Below are positions 1 through 9,110 of a stretch of 64,000 bases of DNA, piece by piece (within the stretch, counting starts at the first letter, position 1; each line of letters opens with the position of its first letter). The notes beneath the pieces are model-generated. The model made no database searches. It had not been told where the DNA came from and saw only the letters and a program-made list of their open reading frames with translations. This DNA comes from Saccharopolyspora endophytica (GTDB lineage Bacteria; Actinomycetota; Actinomycetes; Mycobacteriales; Pseudonocardiaceae). Both the position numbers and the translations under genes were made by a program. Where the stretch lies: the NCBI RefSeq assembly GCF_018070075.1, contig NZ_JAGPXE010000002.1, forward strand, positions 372,001-436,000, written 5' to 3'.

Positions 1-212
1 TCGATGGACGCACCACCAAGCGCAGCCGTCTTGCGGTTCCCACGACCGCGTGTAGCTCAGGGGAACTAGGGCGTTCACCAGTATCTGGTGTTGATCAACG
101 CTTGCGTACTGGTCAGACCGATGGTGAACTTCTGCCCAGGTCTACTGGCGGATGTACCTGTGAGCGCGGCTGGAAATCCCTGGTCAGATTGTGTGAGTCG
201 GGGTGAGTTGGG
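1..212. other. Left-edge intergenic sequence, promoter region of the first regulator
   Basis: I see no convincing gene here. The stretch holds the upstream region of the LuxR-type ATPase gene beginning at 213, including the large dyad at 77-113 listed separately. Short open frames at 1-60 could be the tail of a gene outside the window, but nothing in them is recognisable. Confidence 0.5.
77..113. promoter_or_regulatory. 37-bp dyad: ACCAGTA...TACTGGT around GTTGATCAAC
   Basis: A perfect 7-bp inverted repeat (ACCAGTA at 77-83, TACTGGT at 107-113) surrounds a perfect 10-bp palindrome, GTTGATCAAC, at 90-99. The two dyads are centred within half a base of each other. The left half also contains ACCAG-tat-CTGGT. 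It lies about 100 bp upstream of the TTG start at 213, where an operator would be expected. Function is inferred from symmetry and position only. Confidence 0.45.
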
Positions 213-3101
213 TTGCGGGGTGACGTAGATGGCGCCGGGTGGATCCAGCCCTTGGTCGGCCGGTCCCGCGAGTGCGCCGCACTCGCGGACGGTCTCGCGG
301 AGGCTCGTTCCGGTCGTGCGCGATGCGTGGTCGTCCGAGGAGCGAGCGGAGCGGGCAAGACGCGCCTGCTGAGCGGAGTCCGGCAGCACGAATGGGCGCG
401 CGGCTGCACCGTTCTGCGAGCGCGCTGCTCCGAAGTGGACTCCCCGTCCGACTTCCACGCCGTGCGGATGCTGTTCGCACCGCTGGAGCTCGGCGCCGAC
501 GACGTCGCCGACCCGGCGGTTCCGGTGCTCTTCCCTGCGCTGTCGCCCGAGATCCGGCCCGCCGCCGACTACGCGGTGCTGTCGGGCCTGCACTCCCTGG
601 CGGCGGACCTGATGTCCAGCGCTGCGCTGGTGCTCGTCGTGGACGACGCCCACCGGTGCGACGAAGGTTCGTTGCGCTGGCTGGACTTCTTGCTCCGAAG
701 AGCCGACGACCTACCGCTGCTGGTCGTGCTCGGCTACCGCTGCGACGCACTGGGAGGCGCCGCGCAGGCGGCCATGTCCGGCATCGTCGCCCAGCGCGCC
801 ACGACCGTGATCGAGTTGGGTCCGCTGACCCGGGCCGACGTCGGCGAGGTCGTGGCGGCGGTCTTCCCGGAGCGGTCGGACGGCCGATTCGTCGACGCCT
901 GCGCGCGAGTTTCCGGTGGGAACCCGGGCCTGCTCCACCGCTTGCTCGACGACCTCGTCCGGGCCGGGGTCCGGCCGGATTCGGAGGGCGCCGCCGCCGT
1001 CGAGGAAATGGGGCGGGAGGTGCTGGCCGACTCGGTGCTGAGCCGGCTGGCCGGGCAACCCGAGCGGGTCGGCAGGGTCGCCGCCGCGATGGCGCTTCTC
1101 GGTCCCGCCGCTGGGACGGAATCCGTGGCCGCGCTGGCCGGTGTGACCCGGTGGCAGGTCGCCGAAGCGCTCGGCGTGCTGCGCCGGTGTGACGTCGTGG
1201 CGGCTTCCGGCGCCGACTTCGTGCACGACACCGTTCGCTCCGCGGTGCTCGACGCCCTGCCGATGTCCGAAGCGGACCGGCTGCGGGCTGCGCGGATCCT
1301 CAACGACGCAGGGCGGCCCGCCGTCGAGGTCGCGGACCACCTGCTGTCGCTGTCCGAGCTGAACCAGACGTGGATGGCCGGGGTGCTGCGCGACGCCGCG
1401 GCCCTGTCGGAGCAGCAGGGGGCACCCCAGACCGCCGTGCGGTACCTGCGGCGAGTGCTCGACGTCGAGGCTTCCGAACCTCAGCGCATCCGAGTCCGGG
1501 CCGACCTCGGCAGGGTGCTCGCGCAGCTCGACCCGTACGCGGCCCTGCCGATCCTGCGGGAGCTGCTGAACAAGGTCACCGACCCCGACGTGTACGTCTC
1601 GCTCGTCCTGAGCTTCTCGATGACCGCGGTCACCGCGCAACGCCATCCGGAAGCGGTCCGGGTGCTCGGCGAGGTGCTGGCGATGCTGTCGACCAAGACC
1701 GGGTGGGACGTCTCCCCGGCGCATCGCGAGCTGTGCCTGGCCGTCGAGTCGATGCTGCTGATCATCGGTGCGGGCGAGAGGTCGACCTTCGGCCTCGTGC
1801 GGGACCGGATCGAGGAGCGTCCGCTCCCGGCCGGCAGCACACCCGGGGAGCGCCGGATGCTCGCCGCCACCTCCTACGTGCGCTCGTTGCGGGGCGAGCC
1901 CTCGGGACAGGTGGTCGAGCAAGCGCGGGCGGCCCTGAGCTTCCAGGCCAGCGACGCCGACCCGTGGAGCGAGCGGTGCTCGCTGTTCGCCCTGCACCTG
2001 GCCGACGTCACCGACGACCTGCTGCCCGCGGCCCAGCGCTCGGTGGAGATGGTCAAGAACATGGGCGCGCGCTGGGACTACTCGTACTCGCTGTCCTGCT
2101 ACGCCCGAGTTCTGCTGCACCTCGGCGATGTCCGGGAGGCCGCCGCCGAGGCGCAGACGGCCGCCGAGATCTGCGCGCAGACGAGCGGCGCCGATTCCAC
2201 CGCCGCGCAGTTCACCGCGTGGGCCAGCACGCTGGTCGAGCAGGGCCACGTCGAGCGGGCCGATGAGGTGCTCGACCGGATCGACCGGGACTGGTTCTCC
2301 GAAGCCTCCCTCGAATGGCACTACTTCCTGCACACCAGGGCGCGGGTCCGCTGGATCCAGGGAAATCCGGCCGCAGCCTTGGACCTGCTGCTGCGGTGCG
2401 GGGAGAGCATGACCGACGTCGGCATCGGCAACCCCGTCTTCGTGCCGTGGCGCACGGACGCGGCCTACCTGCTGGCGGGTCTCGGACGCCGTGCGGAGGC
2501 AGCGGAGCTGGTCGAGCGCGACGGGGAAGCGGCGCAGCGCTGGGGCACCGCGAGGGCCATCGGGCGTCAGCTGATGGCGCGCGGAGCGATCGCCGAGGAC
2601 GCTGCGCACGCCGTCGAGTGGCTGACCGAGGCCGTCGAGGTCCTCTCCGGCTCGCCCGCGTGGCTGGAGGAGGCGCGAGCGCAGCGCCGGCTCGGTGCCG
2701 CGCTGCTGCGCATCGAGGACGTCAGAGGTGCCCGCAAGCACCTGCGCCGCGCGATGGACCTGGCCACGCTCTGCGGTTCCCGGCCCATCGCGGAGAGCGC
2801 GCGGGCGCTGGCGGTGACCGCCGGGGGCCGGGTGGGGCAGCAGCTGCGCTCGCCGGTCGACCTGCTCACCGGCAGCGAGCAGCGGGTCGCGACGATGGCC
2901 GCCGCCGGTGCCAGCAACAGGGAGATCGCCGAGACGCTGTTCGTCACGCTGCGCACCGTCGAAACGCACCTCACCAACGCCTACCGCAAGTTGCGCGTGT
3001 CCCGGCGGGCGGATCTGGCCACCGCGCTCGGTGGTTCCCGAACGCGGTTGCAGCAGCACGAGCACGAGGTGGAAGCGGCACCGCTCGCCGGAAGACGATG
3101 A
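213..3101 (+). CDS. Large ATP-binding LuxR-family (LAL/MalT-type) transcriptional regulator
   Basis: A 962-residue regulator of the LAL class, cytoplasmic, expected to bind a nucleotide and activate promoters through a C-terminal LuxR helix-turn-helix. The N-terminal AAA/STAND ATPase has a Walker A motif GASGAGKT (residues 43-50) and a Walker B stretch near LVVDDAH (about 140). The middle is a long helical TPR-like region, and the C-terminus carries the LuxR HTH (about 905-955; NREIAETLFVTLRTVETHL). An in-frame stop lies just upstream, so TTG at 213 is the first possible start; TTG at 252, directly before VGRSRE, is an alternative. It overlaps the next gene by ATGA. LAL pairs often control biosynthetic or sugar-uptake operons; the target here is unknown. 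Confidence 0.85.
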   Translation: MRGDVDGAGWIQPLVGRSRECAALADGLAEARSGRARCVVVRGASGAGKTRLLSGVRQHEWARGCTVLRARCSEVDSPSDFHAVRMLFAPLELGADDVADPAVPVLFPALSPEIRPAADYAVLSGLHSLAADLMSSAALVLVVDDAHRCDEGSLRWLDFLLRRADDLPLLVVLGYRCDALGGAAQAAMSGIVAQRATTVIELGPLTRADVGEVVAAVFPERSDGRFVDACARVSGGNPGLLHRLLDDLVRAGVRPDSEGAAAVEEMGREVLADSVLSRLAGQPERVGRVAAAMALLGPAAGTESVAALAGVTRWQVAEALGVLRRCDVVAASGADFVHDTVRSAVLDALPMSEADRLRAARILNDAGRPAVEVADHLLSLSELNQTWMAGVLRDAAALSEQQGAPQTAVRYLRRVLDVEASEPQRIRVRADLGRVLAQLDPYAALPILRELLNKVTDPDVYVSLVLSFSMTAVTAQRHPEAVRVLGEVLAMLSTKTGWDVSPAHRELCLAVESMLLIIGAGERSTFGLVRDRIEERPLPAGSTPGERRMLAATSYVRSLRGEPSGQVVEQARAALSFQASDADPWSERCSLFALHLADVTDDLLPAAQRSVEMVKNMGARWDYSYSLSCYARVLLHLGDVREAAAEAQTAAEICAQTSGADSTAAQFTAWASTLVEQGHVERADEVLDRIDRDWFSEASLEWHYFLHTRARVRWIQGNPAAALDLLLRCGESMTDVGIGNPVFVPWRTDAAYLLAGLGRRAEAAELVERDGEAAQRWGTARAIGRQLMARGAIAEDAAHAVEWLTEAVEVLSGSPAWLEEARAQRRLGAALLRIEDVRGARKHLRRAMDLATLCGSRPIAESARALAVTAGGRVGQQLRSPVDLLTGSEQRVATMAAAGASNREIAETLFVTLRTVETHLTNAYRKLRVSRRADLATALGGSRTRLQQHEHEVEAAPLAGRR

Positions 3102-5911
3102 CCACGACCCAGGGGGTGACGGTGCAGACCACCGGGACACACGTGCCGACCGGTTCCGCACCGGGCCTGGGACGCTCACGGCTGCTCGAACGGGAGCACG
3201 AGCTCGACGCCGTCGACGAGGCGCTGCTCGCCACCCGGTCCGGCACCGGATCGCTGCTGGTCATCAGCGGTCCGCTGGGTATCGGGAAGTCGGAGCTGCT
3301 GAGCGCCTGCGCGCAGCGCGGTCGTCAGGTCGGGCTGCGCGCGCTGCACGCCCGCTGCGCCCCGCAGGAGCGCGATTTCGAGTTCGGCGTGGTGCGGCAG
3401 CTGCTGGGACCGGCGGGCAACGCCCCCTCCCCGGAGACCGTCGGACTCGGTCAGCACGATCTGGTGGTTCGGCGCGACGTGCTGCCGGCCATCGTCGGGA
3501 TGAGCGCCGAGCAGCCGCTGCTGATCCTGGTCGACGACCTGCACGGGGCCGACACCGCGTCGCTGACGTGCCTGAGCCACCTGGGCGGGCGGCTCGCCGG
3601 TCTGCCGGTCACGATCGCGGTGACCGTGCTGGACGGCGATCCCGGGGCCGAGCACCCCCTGGTCCGGGAGATCAGCGACGCGGCGGCGCGCGTGCTGAGA
3701 CCGGGCCGGCTGTCGGCCGGCGCGGTGCGAACGCTGGTGCGCCGCGAGTTCGGCGAGCGGGTCGACGAGGAGTTCGTGACCGCGTGCCGGGACAAGTCGG
3801 CGGGCAATCCGCTGATGCTGACGTCGATCCTGTCCGAGGTGAAGGCCGCGGGACGGCGCCCGACCACGACCGCGCTGGAGGCGGTGCGGGCCTCAGGGCT
3901 GCGGGAGCGGCTGGTCTCCTGCCTGAGCGTCCAGCCTCCCGCGGTGCACCGGCTGATCCGGACCACGGCGGTGCTGAGGGAGAGCGCCGACACCGAGTTG
4001 GTGGGCAGGGCCGCCGGACTCGACGAGGAGCAGCACGTGGAAGCCGTGCGGGTGGTGCGCAGGCTGGGGTTGCTGAACTCCGAATCCTGCCTCGGGCCCG
4101 CGGGTTTCGCCGTGCGCGCCGCCGTCGAGGAGCTGACGGCCGTCGAAGAACCCGAGGAAGTGCACCTGCGCGCGGCGAAGCTGCTCCACGACCAGGGCCA
4201 CTCGGCGCGGGAGGTGGCCAGGTACCTGGTCGAGATGGCGGCACCGGCGGACGACTGGGCGCTGCGCGTGCTCCGCGACGCCGCGGAGGCCGAGTTGGAG
4301 CTGGGCGCACCGGAGACGGCCGCGTCCTACCTGCGTCGAGCGCTCCTGGACAGCGCACCGGACGGTGAGGAGCGCGCGGCGCTGCTGGTCGAGCTCGCCA
4401 CCGCGGAACGGGCTTTCGACCCCTCGGCCTCGGTTCGCCACGTGTCCCAATCGGTGTCGATGCTCGCCTCGACCGAGGAGCGCGCGGCGGCGCTGTCGCG
4501 GCTGTCGCCGATGATGCTGGCCACGTCTCCCGCGCCCATCACCGAGATGGTCCGGGAAGTGGTCCGGGACTTCGGTTCGCAGCAGGAGCTCTCCTCGGCG
4601 GATCGGGTGCTGCGCGTGGAGGCTCGGCGGCGCTACCTCATGATCGAGGACCCGATGGGGATCGCCGACAACGTTCGCCGGCTGCGCGAGCTGGGACCGA
4701 ACCCGCCGCTGGAGAGCGCGGCGCAACGCGAGCTGCTGTCGGTGCTGCTCTACGCGGCGACGGTGACCGCGGAGATCGGCTCCTCGGAGGTGGCGCGCCT
4801 GGCCCACCGCGTCCTGGAGCGGGAACCGGCCCGCACCGAGCACGTCCACACCGGGCTGTCGCTGCTGGCGAACGTGCTCATCGGTGCCGATGCGCCCGGT
4901 GACCTGCCGTCGTGGCTGGACCGCGCTCGGCAGCAGCGCCAGGAGGACGTCGTGGCGCGGACGTTGCTGTGCACCGAGAAGGGCCTGGTCCTGATGTCCG
5001 CGGGACGGCTGGACGAGGCGCTGTCGGTGATGCGCGAGGCGATCGAGCTGGGCGGATTGGGTTGGGAGCACGGCAACTCCGGGACGCTGCTCACGGTCGC
5101 CTTCCTGGCGCTGGAGACCGGTGACCGCGACCTGACCGATCGAGTGCTGGAACGTGGCGTCGTGCCGGGCAACAACGTGTGCGTCACGGCGGCGATGCGG
5201 TTGCTGAAGGGCTCGGTGGCCACCGACAGCCGCGAGCTCGGCCCGGCGCTGCAGCGCATCCTCGATCTCGGCCAGCAGCTGGACCGCTGGGGGATGCGGA
5301 ACCCCGCCCTGTGCCCGTGGCGAGGCCTGGCCGCGAAGATGCACCACCGGCTCGGCGAGGTCGACGAGGCGCACCTGCTGATCGAGCAGGAGTACGAGCT
5401 CGCGCGGAACTGGGGTGCCCCGGTGGCGATCGGCCGGGCCCTGCGGCGCTACGCCGCGCTCAGCGACAAGGGCGAGGACCTCCGGTTGCTGCGGGAGGCG
5501 ATCTCGGTGCTGAAGGAGTCCGCCAACCGGATCGAACTGGCCCGAGCGCACCTGCTGTTCGGGCGGCGGCTGCGCGAAGCCGGTCGGTCGGGAGCGGACA
5601 GGCACCTCCGGGAAGCTCGCGGCATCGCCATCGAGTGCGGGGTGCAGCGGTTGATCGACCGCGCCACCGCCGAGCTGGGCGTGCCGGCGTCGTCGGTCCC
5701 GGCGAGGGGACCGCTGCTGACGCCTTCGGAGCACCAGGTGGCGATGCTGGCCCGCAGCGGTCGCACGAACGAGGAGATCGCCCGCGAAGCGCGGATCACC
5801 TCCCGCACGGTCGAGAAGCACCTGACGAAGATCTACCGGAAGCTGGGCGTCGGTGGCAGGGCGGAGCTGGCGGACGCGCTCGCCCCGCCGCACGACCCGG
5901 CTTCGTCCTGA
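3098..5911 (+). CDS. Second LAL-type LuxR-family ATPase regulator
   Basis: A 937-residue paralogue of the upstream gene with the same order: N-terminal ATPase with Walker A GPLGIGKS (58-65) and Walker B LILVDDLH, a helical repeat region and a C-terminal LuxR HTH (about 870-925; NEEIAREARITSRTVEKHL). The open frame runs further upstream, but the ATG at 3098 overlaps the preceding stop in an ATGA arrangement and is followed at once by the conserved ERE-type N-terminus, so I chose it. Translational coupling suggests that the two regulators are made together and may act on the same promoters. No recognisable target gene lies downstream on the same strand except the broken htpG. Confidence 0.85.
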   Translation: MTTTQGVTVQTTGTHVPTGSAPGLGRSRLLEREHELDAVDEALLATRSGTGSLLVISGPLGIGKSELLSACAQRGRQVGLRALHARCAPQERDFEFGVVRQLLGPAGNAPSPETVGLGQHDLVVRRDVLPAIVGMSAEQPLLILVDDLHGADTASLTCLSHLGGRLAGLPVTIAVTVLDGDPGAEHPLVREISDAAARVLRPGRLSAGAVRTLVRREFGERVDEEFVTACRDKSAGNPLMLTSILSEVKAAGRRPTTTALEAVRASGLRERLVSCLSVQPPAVHRLIRTTAVLRESADTELVGRAAGLDEEQHVEAVRVVRRLGLLNSESCLGPAGFAVRAAVEELTAVEEPEEVHLRAAKLLHDQGHSAREVARYLVEMAAPADDWALRVLRDAAEAELELGAPETAASYLRRALLDSAPDGEERAALLVELATAERAFDPSASVRHVSQSVSMLASTEERAAALSRLSPMMLATSPAPITEMVREVVRDFGSQQELSSADRVLRVEARRRYLMIEDPMGIADNVRRLRELGPNPPLESAAQRELLSVLLYAATVTAEIGSSEVARLAHRVLEREPARTEHVHTGLSLLANVLIGADAPGDLPSWLDRARQQRQEDVVARTLLCTEKGLVLMSAGRLDEALSVMREAIELGGLGWEHGNSGTLLTVAFLALETGDRDLTDRVLERGVVPGNNVCVTAAMRLLKGSVATDSRELGPALQRILDLGQQLDRWGMRNPALCPWRGLAAKMHHRLGEVDEAHLLIEQEYELARNWGAPVAIGRALRRYAALSDKGEDLRLLREAISVLKESANRIELARAHLLFGRRLREAGRSGADRHLREARGIAIECGVQRLIDRATAELGVPASSVPARGPLLTPSEHQVAMLARSGRTNEEIAREARITSRTVEKHLTKIYRKLGVGGRAELADALAPPHDPASS

Positions 5912-5926
5912 TAGCGGAAAAATCAT

Positions 5927-5949
5927 GCCGCATCACCGCGTGATGCGGC
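5927..5949. terminator. Perfect 10-bp stem-loop between luxR gene and htpG
   Basis: GCCGCATCAC-cgc-GTGATGCGGC forms a perfect 10-bp hairpin 16 nt after the LAL stop codon and 18 nt before the htpG start. There is no T-tract, so it may be a weak terminator. It could instead be an operator or RNA element controlling htpG translation, since it sits just before the ribosome binding site at about 5955-5962. Confidence 0.45.
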
Positions 5950-5966
5950 GATCTGAGAGGAGTTCG

Positions 5967-6998
5967 GTGAGCGCACAGGTGGAAACCCACGAGTTCCAGG
6001 CCGAAGCGCAGCAGTTGTTGCAGTTGATGGTCCACTCGATCTACTCGAACAAGGACGTCTTCCTCCGGGAGCTGGTCTCCAACGCCGCGGACGCCCTGGA
6101 CAAGCTGCGGTTGGAGGCCTTCGTCGACAAGGACCTGCAGGTCGACACCTCCGACCTGCACGTCCGGATCGAGGTGGACCGCGAGCAGCGGACGCTGACG
6201 GTGCGGGACAACGGCATCGGGATGTCGCGCGCCGAGGTCGTGGAGCTGATCGGCACCATCGCGAAGTCGGGAACGGCCGAGCTGCTGGCCAAGGCGCGCG
6301 AGTCCCAGGAGTCCGGGTCGGCGGAGCTCATCGGGCAGTTCGGCGTCGGTTTCTACTCCAGCTTCATGGTGGCCGACCAGGTCAGCCTGGTGACCCGTCG
6401 CGCGGGTGAGGACGAGGCCACGCGCTGGGAATCCGACGGGAGCGGCACCTACACCGTGGAGACCCTGCCGGAAGCACCGCAGGGCACCGCGGTCACCCTG
6501 CGGCTCAGGCCGGAAGAGGCTGATGACGGCCTCTTCGACTACTCCTCCGAGCACAAGATCCGCGAGCTCGTCCAGCGGTACTCCGACTTCATCACCTGGC
6601 CGGTCCGGATGGAGGTGGAGCGCTCCGGCGACGACGGCGGCACCGAGCGCGCGATCGAGACCCTCAACTCGATGAAGGCGCTGTGGGCGACTTCGCCCGC
6701 AGCATCGCGTATCGGACATCCGCACCACGACCATCGGTGGGCACCGTGCTACGGCAATCAGGTACTCGGGTGCGCAGTTTGCGCTGATCAACCTGGTGGC
6801 GGCGTGCCTGTTTCTGTTCATGGCATTCATTTCCTGGGACTATGCTCACGCTGGTGGGGACGCGTTCGCGCCAGGAATCCCCATGTTTTTCACAGGCCTC
6901 GTCGCGTTGTTCTTCGCCAGCTTCTTCGTCGTAGCGCTCGGCAGAATTCGTCGAGGCCGCATTATCCTTGCGGCAGACGGGATCTATCAAGAAGGTAG
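5967..6998 (+). pseudogene. htpG: Truncated HtpG (Hsp90) fused out of frame to foreign sequence
   Basis: The first ~240 residues are a clear Hsp90/HtpG N-terminal ATPase: NAADALDKL, the ATP-lid region DNGIGM, GTIAKSGT and GQFGVGFYSSF are all present. The start is GTG at 5967 with ribosome binding site GAGAGGAG at 5955-5962. Homology stops at NSMKALW (about 6686), where a full HtpG (roughly 630 residues) would continue into the middle domain. After that the frame reads Arg/His/Pro-rich nonsense to a stop at 6998, overlapping another gene's frame. The ATPase domain alone lacks the client-binding and dimerisation parts, so the product is unlikely to work as a chaperone. The abrupt break looks like a deletion or insertion junction near 6687. 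Confidence 0.85.
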
Positions 6999-7299
6999 GT
7001 CCTTCGAGTCCTTTCTCCCGTGGGATTCGTTTGTCGGAATCAAAGCTGGCTACAACGGCACACGCGAAGTGCTCGTCGTTGCGTACAGCAACGCGTCTTG
7101 GCGAAAGCGCCAGCTCGCAGGACCGTGGAAGCTCGACAAACTTCCCCCAGTTCCGATGATTGAGATCGACACCTTTCACTTGGCTGTTGATCCCACGCTC
7201 GTCTACCACCTCGTGCGGTTCTATGTCGAAAATCCTCACGCGCGGGAGGAGCTCGGCACGGAAACCGTCATGCGACGTGTGCAGGAGCAGTCCTTCTGA
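6796..7299 (+). CDS. Membrane protein of unknown function, probably 5'-truncated
   Basis: From GTG 6796 the frame encodes 167 residues with two hydrophobic segments near the start (about 1-15 and 27-45), then a soluble domain (IILAADGIYQEGRS...) resembling small actinobacterial membrane proteins with a PH-like tail. In-frame codons upstream of the GTG (from about 6700, after a stop at 6673) also read like protein (IRYSGAQFALINLVAAC), so the true N-terminus was probably lost at the htpG junction. No good ribosome binding site precedes 6796. Whether it is expressed is unclear. I do not recognise a specific family. Confidence 0.5.
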   Translation: MAACLFLFMAFISWDYAHAGGDAFAPGIPMFFTGLVALFFASFFVVALGRIRRGRIILAADGIYQEGRSFESFLPWDSFVGIKAGYNGTREVLVVAYSNASWRKRQLAGPWKLDKLPPVPMIEIDTFHLAVDPTLVYHLVRFYVENPHAREELGTETVMRRVQEQSF

Positions 7300-7328
7300 A
7301 TCCCCTTGCTGACGGCTGACGTACGGGT

Positions 7329-7688
7329 TCAGCGGACAGTGGTGGTGTGGTCGGTAAGGAAGCTGAATTCGCCGTCCGAGGCTCCTGCTACGAAGGCTGT
7401 CCATTCGGCCTCATCGAAGTGGAGTTGGACTGGGGCGGTCAGCGATTTCACGATTGTGTCGGTGCCCGATCTGTTGATCTCTGCGGTGCGGTTCGGGGTG
7501 GATAAGTTTCCGCGGGCTTCTTCGATGAAGGCTTGCCAGGCCAGGCGGGAGAACTCGATCGTGCCTGCTTCGGGATGCTTGCTGTGGCGGATGACCACGC
7601 CGTCAGTGGTGGGCGCGACCTCGACGCACTTCTCACCGTTGCTGCTGCGGCTGGATGTCCGCCACGCGAGGTTGTGGGCGGTCGTCAT
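7329..7688 (-). CDS. DUF397 domain protein
   Basis: A 119-residue protein with a DUF397 domain at the N-terminus (WRTSSRSSNGEKCVEVA at about 8-25, then VVIRHSK) and a second, partial DUF397-like stretch near the C-terminus (EWTAFVAGASDGEF). The ATG at 7688 follows the XRE gene stop by one base, so the two are co-transcribed. DUF397 proteins almost always sit beside XRE/DUF5753 regulators in actinomycetes and are thought to act as a linked antagonist or partner of the regulator; the biochemical role is not established. Confidence 0.85.
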   Translation of the reverse strand: MTTAHNLAWRTSSRSSNGEKCVEVAPTTDGVVIRHSKHPEAGTIEFSRLAWQAFIEEARGNLSTPNRTAEINRSGTDTIVKSLTAPVQLHFDEAEWTAFVAGASDGEFSFLTDHTTTVR

Positions 7689-7689
7689 G

Positions 7690-8556
7690 TCAGTCCTCCG
7701 AACTTGTGCCCAGGGCGGCGATGCGCGCTGCGATGGCCTCGGCGGAATCGGACACCGATAGCGCCGCGGCGCACAGCCGATCAACGGAGAGATTGTACGC
7801 AGCGACCTGATCTTGGTCCTGGATGTAGATCGCACCAGTGGGGTACTCGATGTAGCCGATGCTCTGGGCTTCTTCGAAGTCCAGCAGCAGGAAATCTCCG
7901 TCGAGCCCGTCGTGCACCGGCACGCTGACCGGCATCACGTGAATCTCCACGTTGTCGAGGTGCATCAGTTCAAGCAGGTGTTCCAGTTGCGCGCGCATGA
8001 TCGCGTGGGAGCCGACGATTCGATCGAGGGCGTATTCCTCGATGACGGCGCGGATGTGCAGCGGTCGCACACCGTCGGTGAGTCGCTGCCTTGCCATTCG
8101 AGCGCGAACGACCTGCTGGGCGTCCATCGGCGGGACTCGAAGGTTGTTGTGCAGCAGAGCGGCTGCGTATCCAGGAGTCTGGAGTTGACCTGGCAGAACC
8201 AGCGATCCGTAGTTGGACTCCGTGGTGGCGAGGCCTTCCAGGCCGACGAAGGTCTTGAACCAGTTCGGCAGGACGTCGTCGAACGGCGCCCACCAGGTGT
8301 TCTGGTCAGCGCGCGCTGCCAGGGAGGACATGCGGTCGACGTGTTCCACGTCAGCGCCGTAGGCCCGCAGCAGGGCGGTGACTTGGTCCGGCTTCTGCTG
8401 CGTCTTGCCGGTTTCCAAGTAATTGATCTTCGCCTGGCTGCAGCCCAGAACTTTCCCGGCTTCGACCTGCTTGAAGCCGGAGCGTTCGCGAGCCGCACGC
8501 AGGTCATGGCCGATCAGGAAGCGCAGCGCTGATGGATCTGAGCGGTGATCGACCAC
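7690..8556 (-). CDS. XRE-family HTH regulator with DUF5753 domain
   Basis: A 288-residue regulator: N-terminal Cro/C1 helix-turn-helix (about residues 14-70; LRAARERSGFKQVEAGKVLGC then SQAKINYLETGK) followed by the DUF5753 domain typical of actinomycete XRE/DUF397 pairs (WWAPFDD, LPGQLQTPGYA, HVMPVSV). I chose GTG 8556 because GGAGGG lies just upstream and the HTH begins soon after; the open frame extends 87 codons further without homology. It is divergent from the small gene at 8732 and forms a two-gene operon with the DUF397 gene. Such pairs regulate development or secondary metabolism in some streptomycetes. Confidence 0.88.
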   Translation of the reverse strand: MVDHRSDPSALRFLIGHDLRAARERSGFKQVEAGKVLGCSQAKINYLETGKTQQKPDQVTALLRAYGADVEHVDRMSSLAARADQNTWWAPFDDVLPNWFKTFVGLEGLATTESNYGSLVLPGQLQTPGYAAALLHNNLRVPPMDAQQVVRARMARQRLTDGVRPLHIRAVIEEYALDRIVGSHAIMRAQLEHLLELMHLDNVEIHVMPVSVPVHDGLDGDFLLLDFEEAQSIGYIEYPTGAIYIQDQDQVAAYNLSVDRLCAAALSVSDSAEAIAARIAALGTSSED

Positions 8557-8731
8557 TGAAGTCCCTCCGAGCCTGAATCTGATTGCGGACAGTGTTGCAT
8601 CGCGCACCGACGGTGTTTGCAGGTCCACCCGTTCGAGATATGGATACCTGTATATATGCAAGATAGGTTTCCGGATACGCCGTTCGGGCAAGGGCGGCAT
8701 CACTTTCCGGGATGCTCGTGAAGGAGAAATC
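8557..8731. promoter_or_regulatory. Divergent promoter region of XRE and small ORF
   Basis: The 175-bp gap between divergently transcribed genes contains an unusually AT-rich core (TGTATATATGCA at 8649-8660) in an otherwise GC-rich setting, where both promoters would be expected. I cannot assign -35/-10 boxes with confidence. Confidence 0.4.
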
Positions 8732-9100
8732 TTGGCAATCGCATCAACGAGGCCGGCATCGTCACCCGACTCGATGGCGCACCCGCTGGACGCGCTCGTC
8801 CCCGATCCCACGGGCAAGCCCCCGCTGTGCGGCGAGTCCCTCTTTCAGGAGCTGCTGGAAGGCCTCGTCACGGACGAAGCTCCTCAGCTGTTCGCGATCG
8901 CGCAGGAATACGGTGAACGCGTCGACTGCCGGATCGCCGCCTGGGGACTGGCTTTCGCGAACCACGCCGAAGTCGTCTCCGTGCAAGGCGGCCTGCGGGT
9001 GCGGCTGGCCGAACCGGAAGATGCCCTCTGCTGCTTCAACATGGGAAGTTTCGTCCGCGCGCACCTCGTGTGGCACAACTCGGCTGGACTCAGCGAGTGA
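8732..9100 (+). CDS. Small protein of unknown function beside XRE/DUF397 pair
   Basis: The 122-residue product starts at TTG 8732, supported by AAGGAG at 8721-8726 with a 5-nt spacer. It is soluble, has no transmembrane segment and contains two adjacent Cys (DALCCFNMGSF) near the C-terminus. Its placement, divergent from an XRE/DUF5753 gene, suggests it is the regulated target or partner of that regulator. I do not recognise a named family and assign no function. Confidence 0.7.
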   Translation: MAIASTRPASSPDSMAHPLDALVPDPTGKPPLCGESLFQELLEGLVTDEAPQLFAIAQEYGERVDCRIAAWGLAFANHAEVVSVQGGLRVRLAEPEDALCCFNMGSFVRAHLVWHNSAGLSE

Positions 9101-9110
9101 TGCTCGGGCG

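Noticed and set aside
48..70. GTAGCTCAGGGG-like tRNA D-arm at the left edge
   Set aside because: No matching acceptor, anticodon or T-arm follows; it is a chance resemblance.
2315..3097. Upstream extension of the second LAL gene
   Set aside because: The frame is open but reads Arg/Ala-rich shadow sequence inside the first LAL gene; the ATGA overlap start is better.
711..3179. Long antisense frame opposite the first LAL gene
   Set aside because: High-GC shadow frame; no recognisable domain and opposite a well-supported gene. The same applies to the other long antisense frames, for example 3893-5926, 26938-28233 and 52052-54334.
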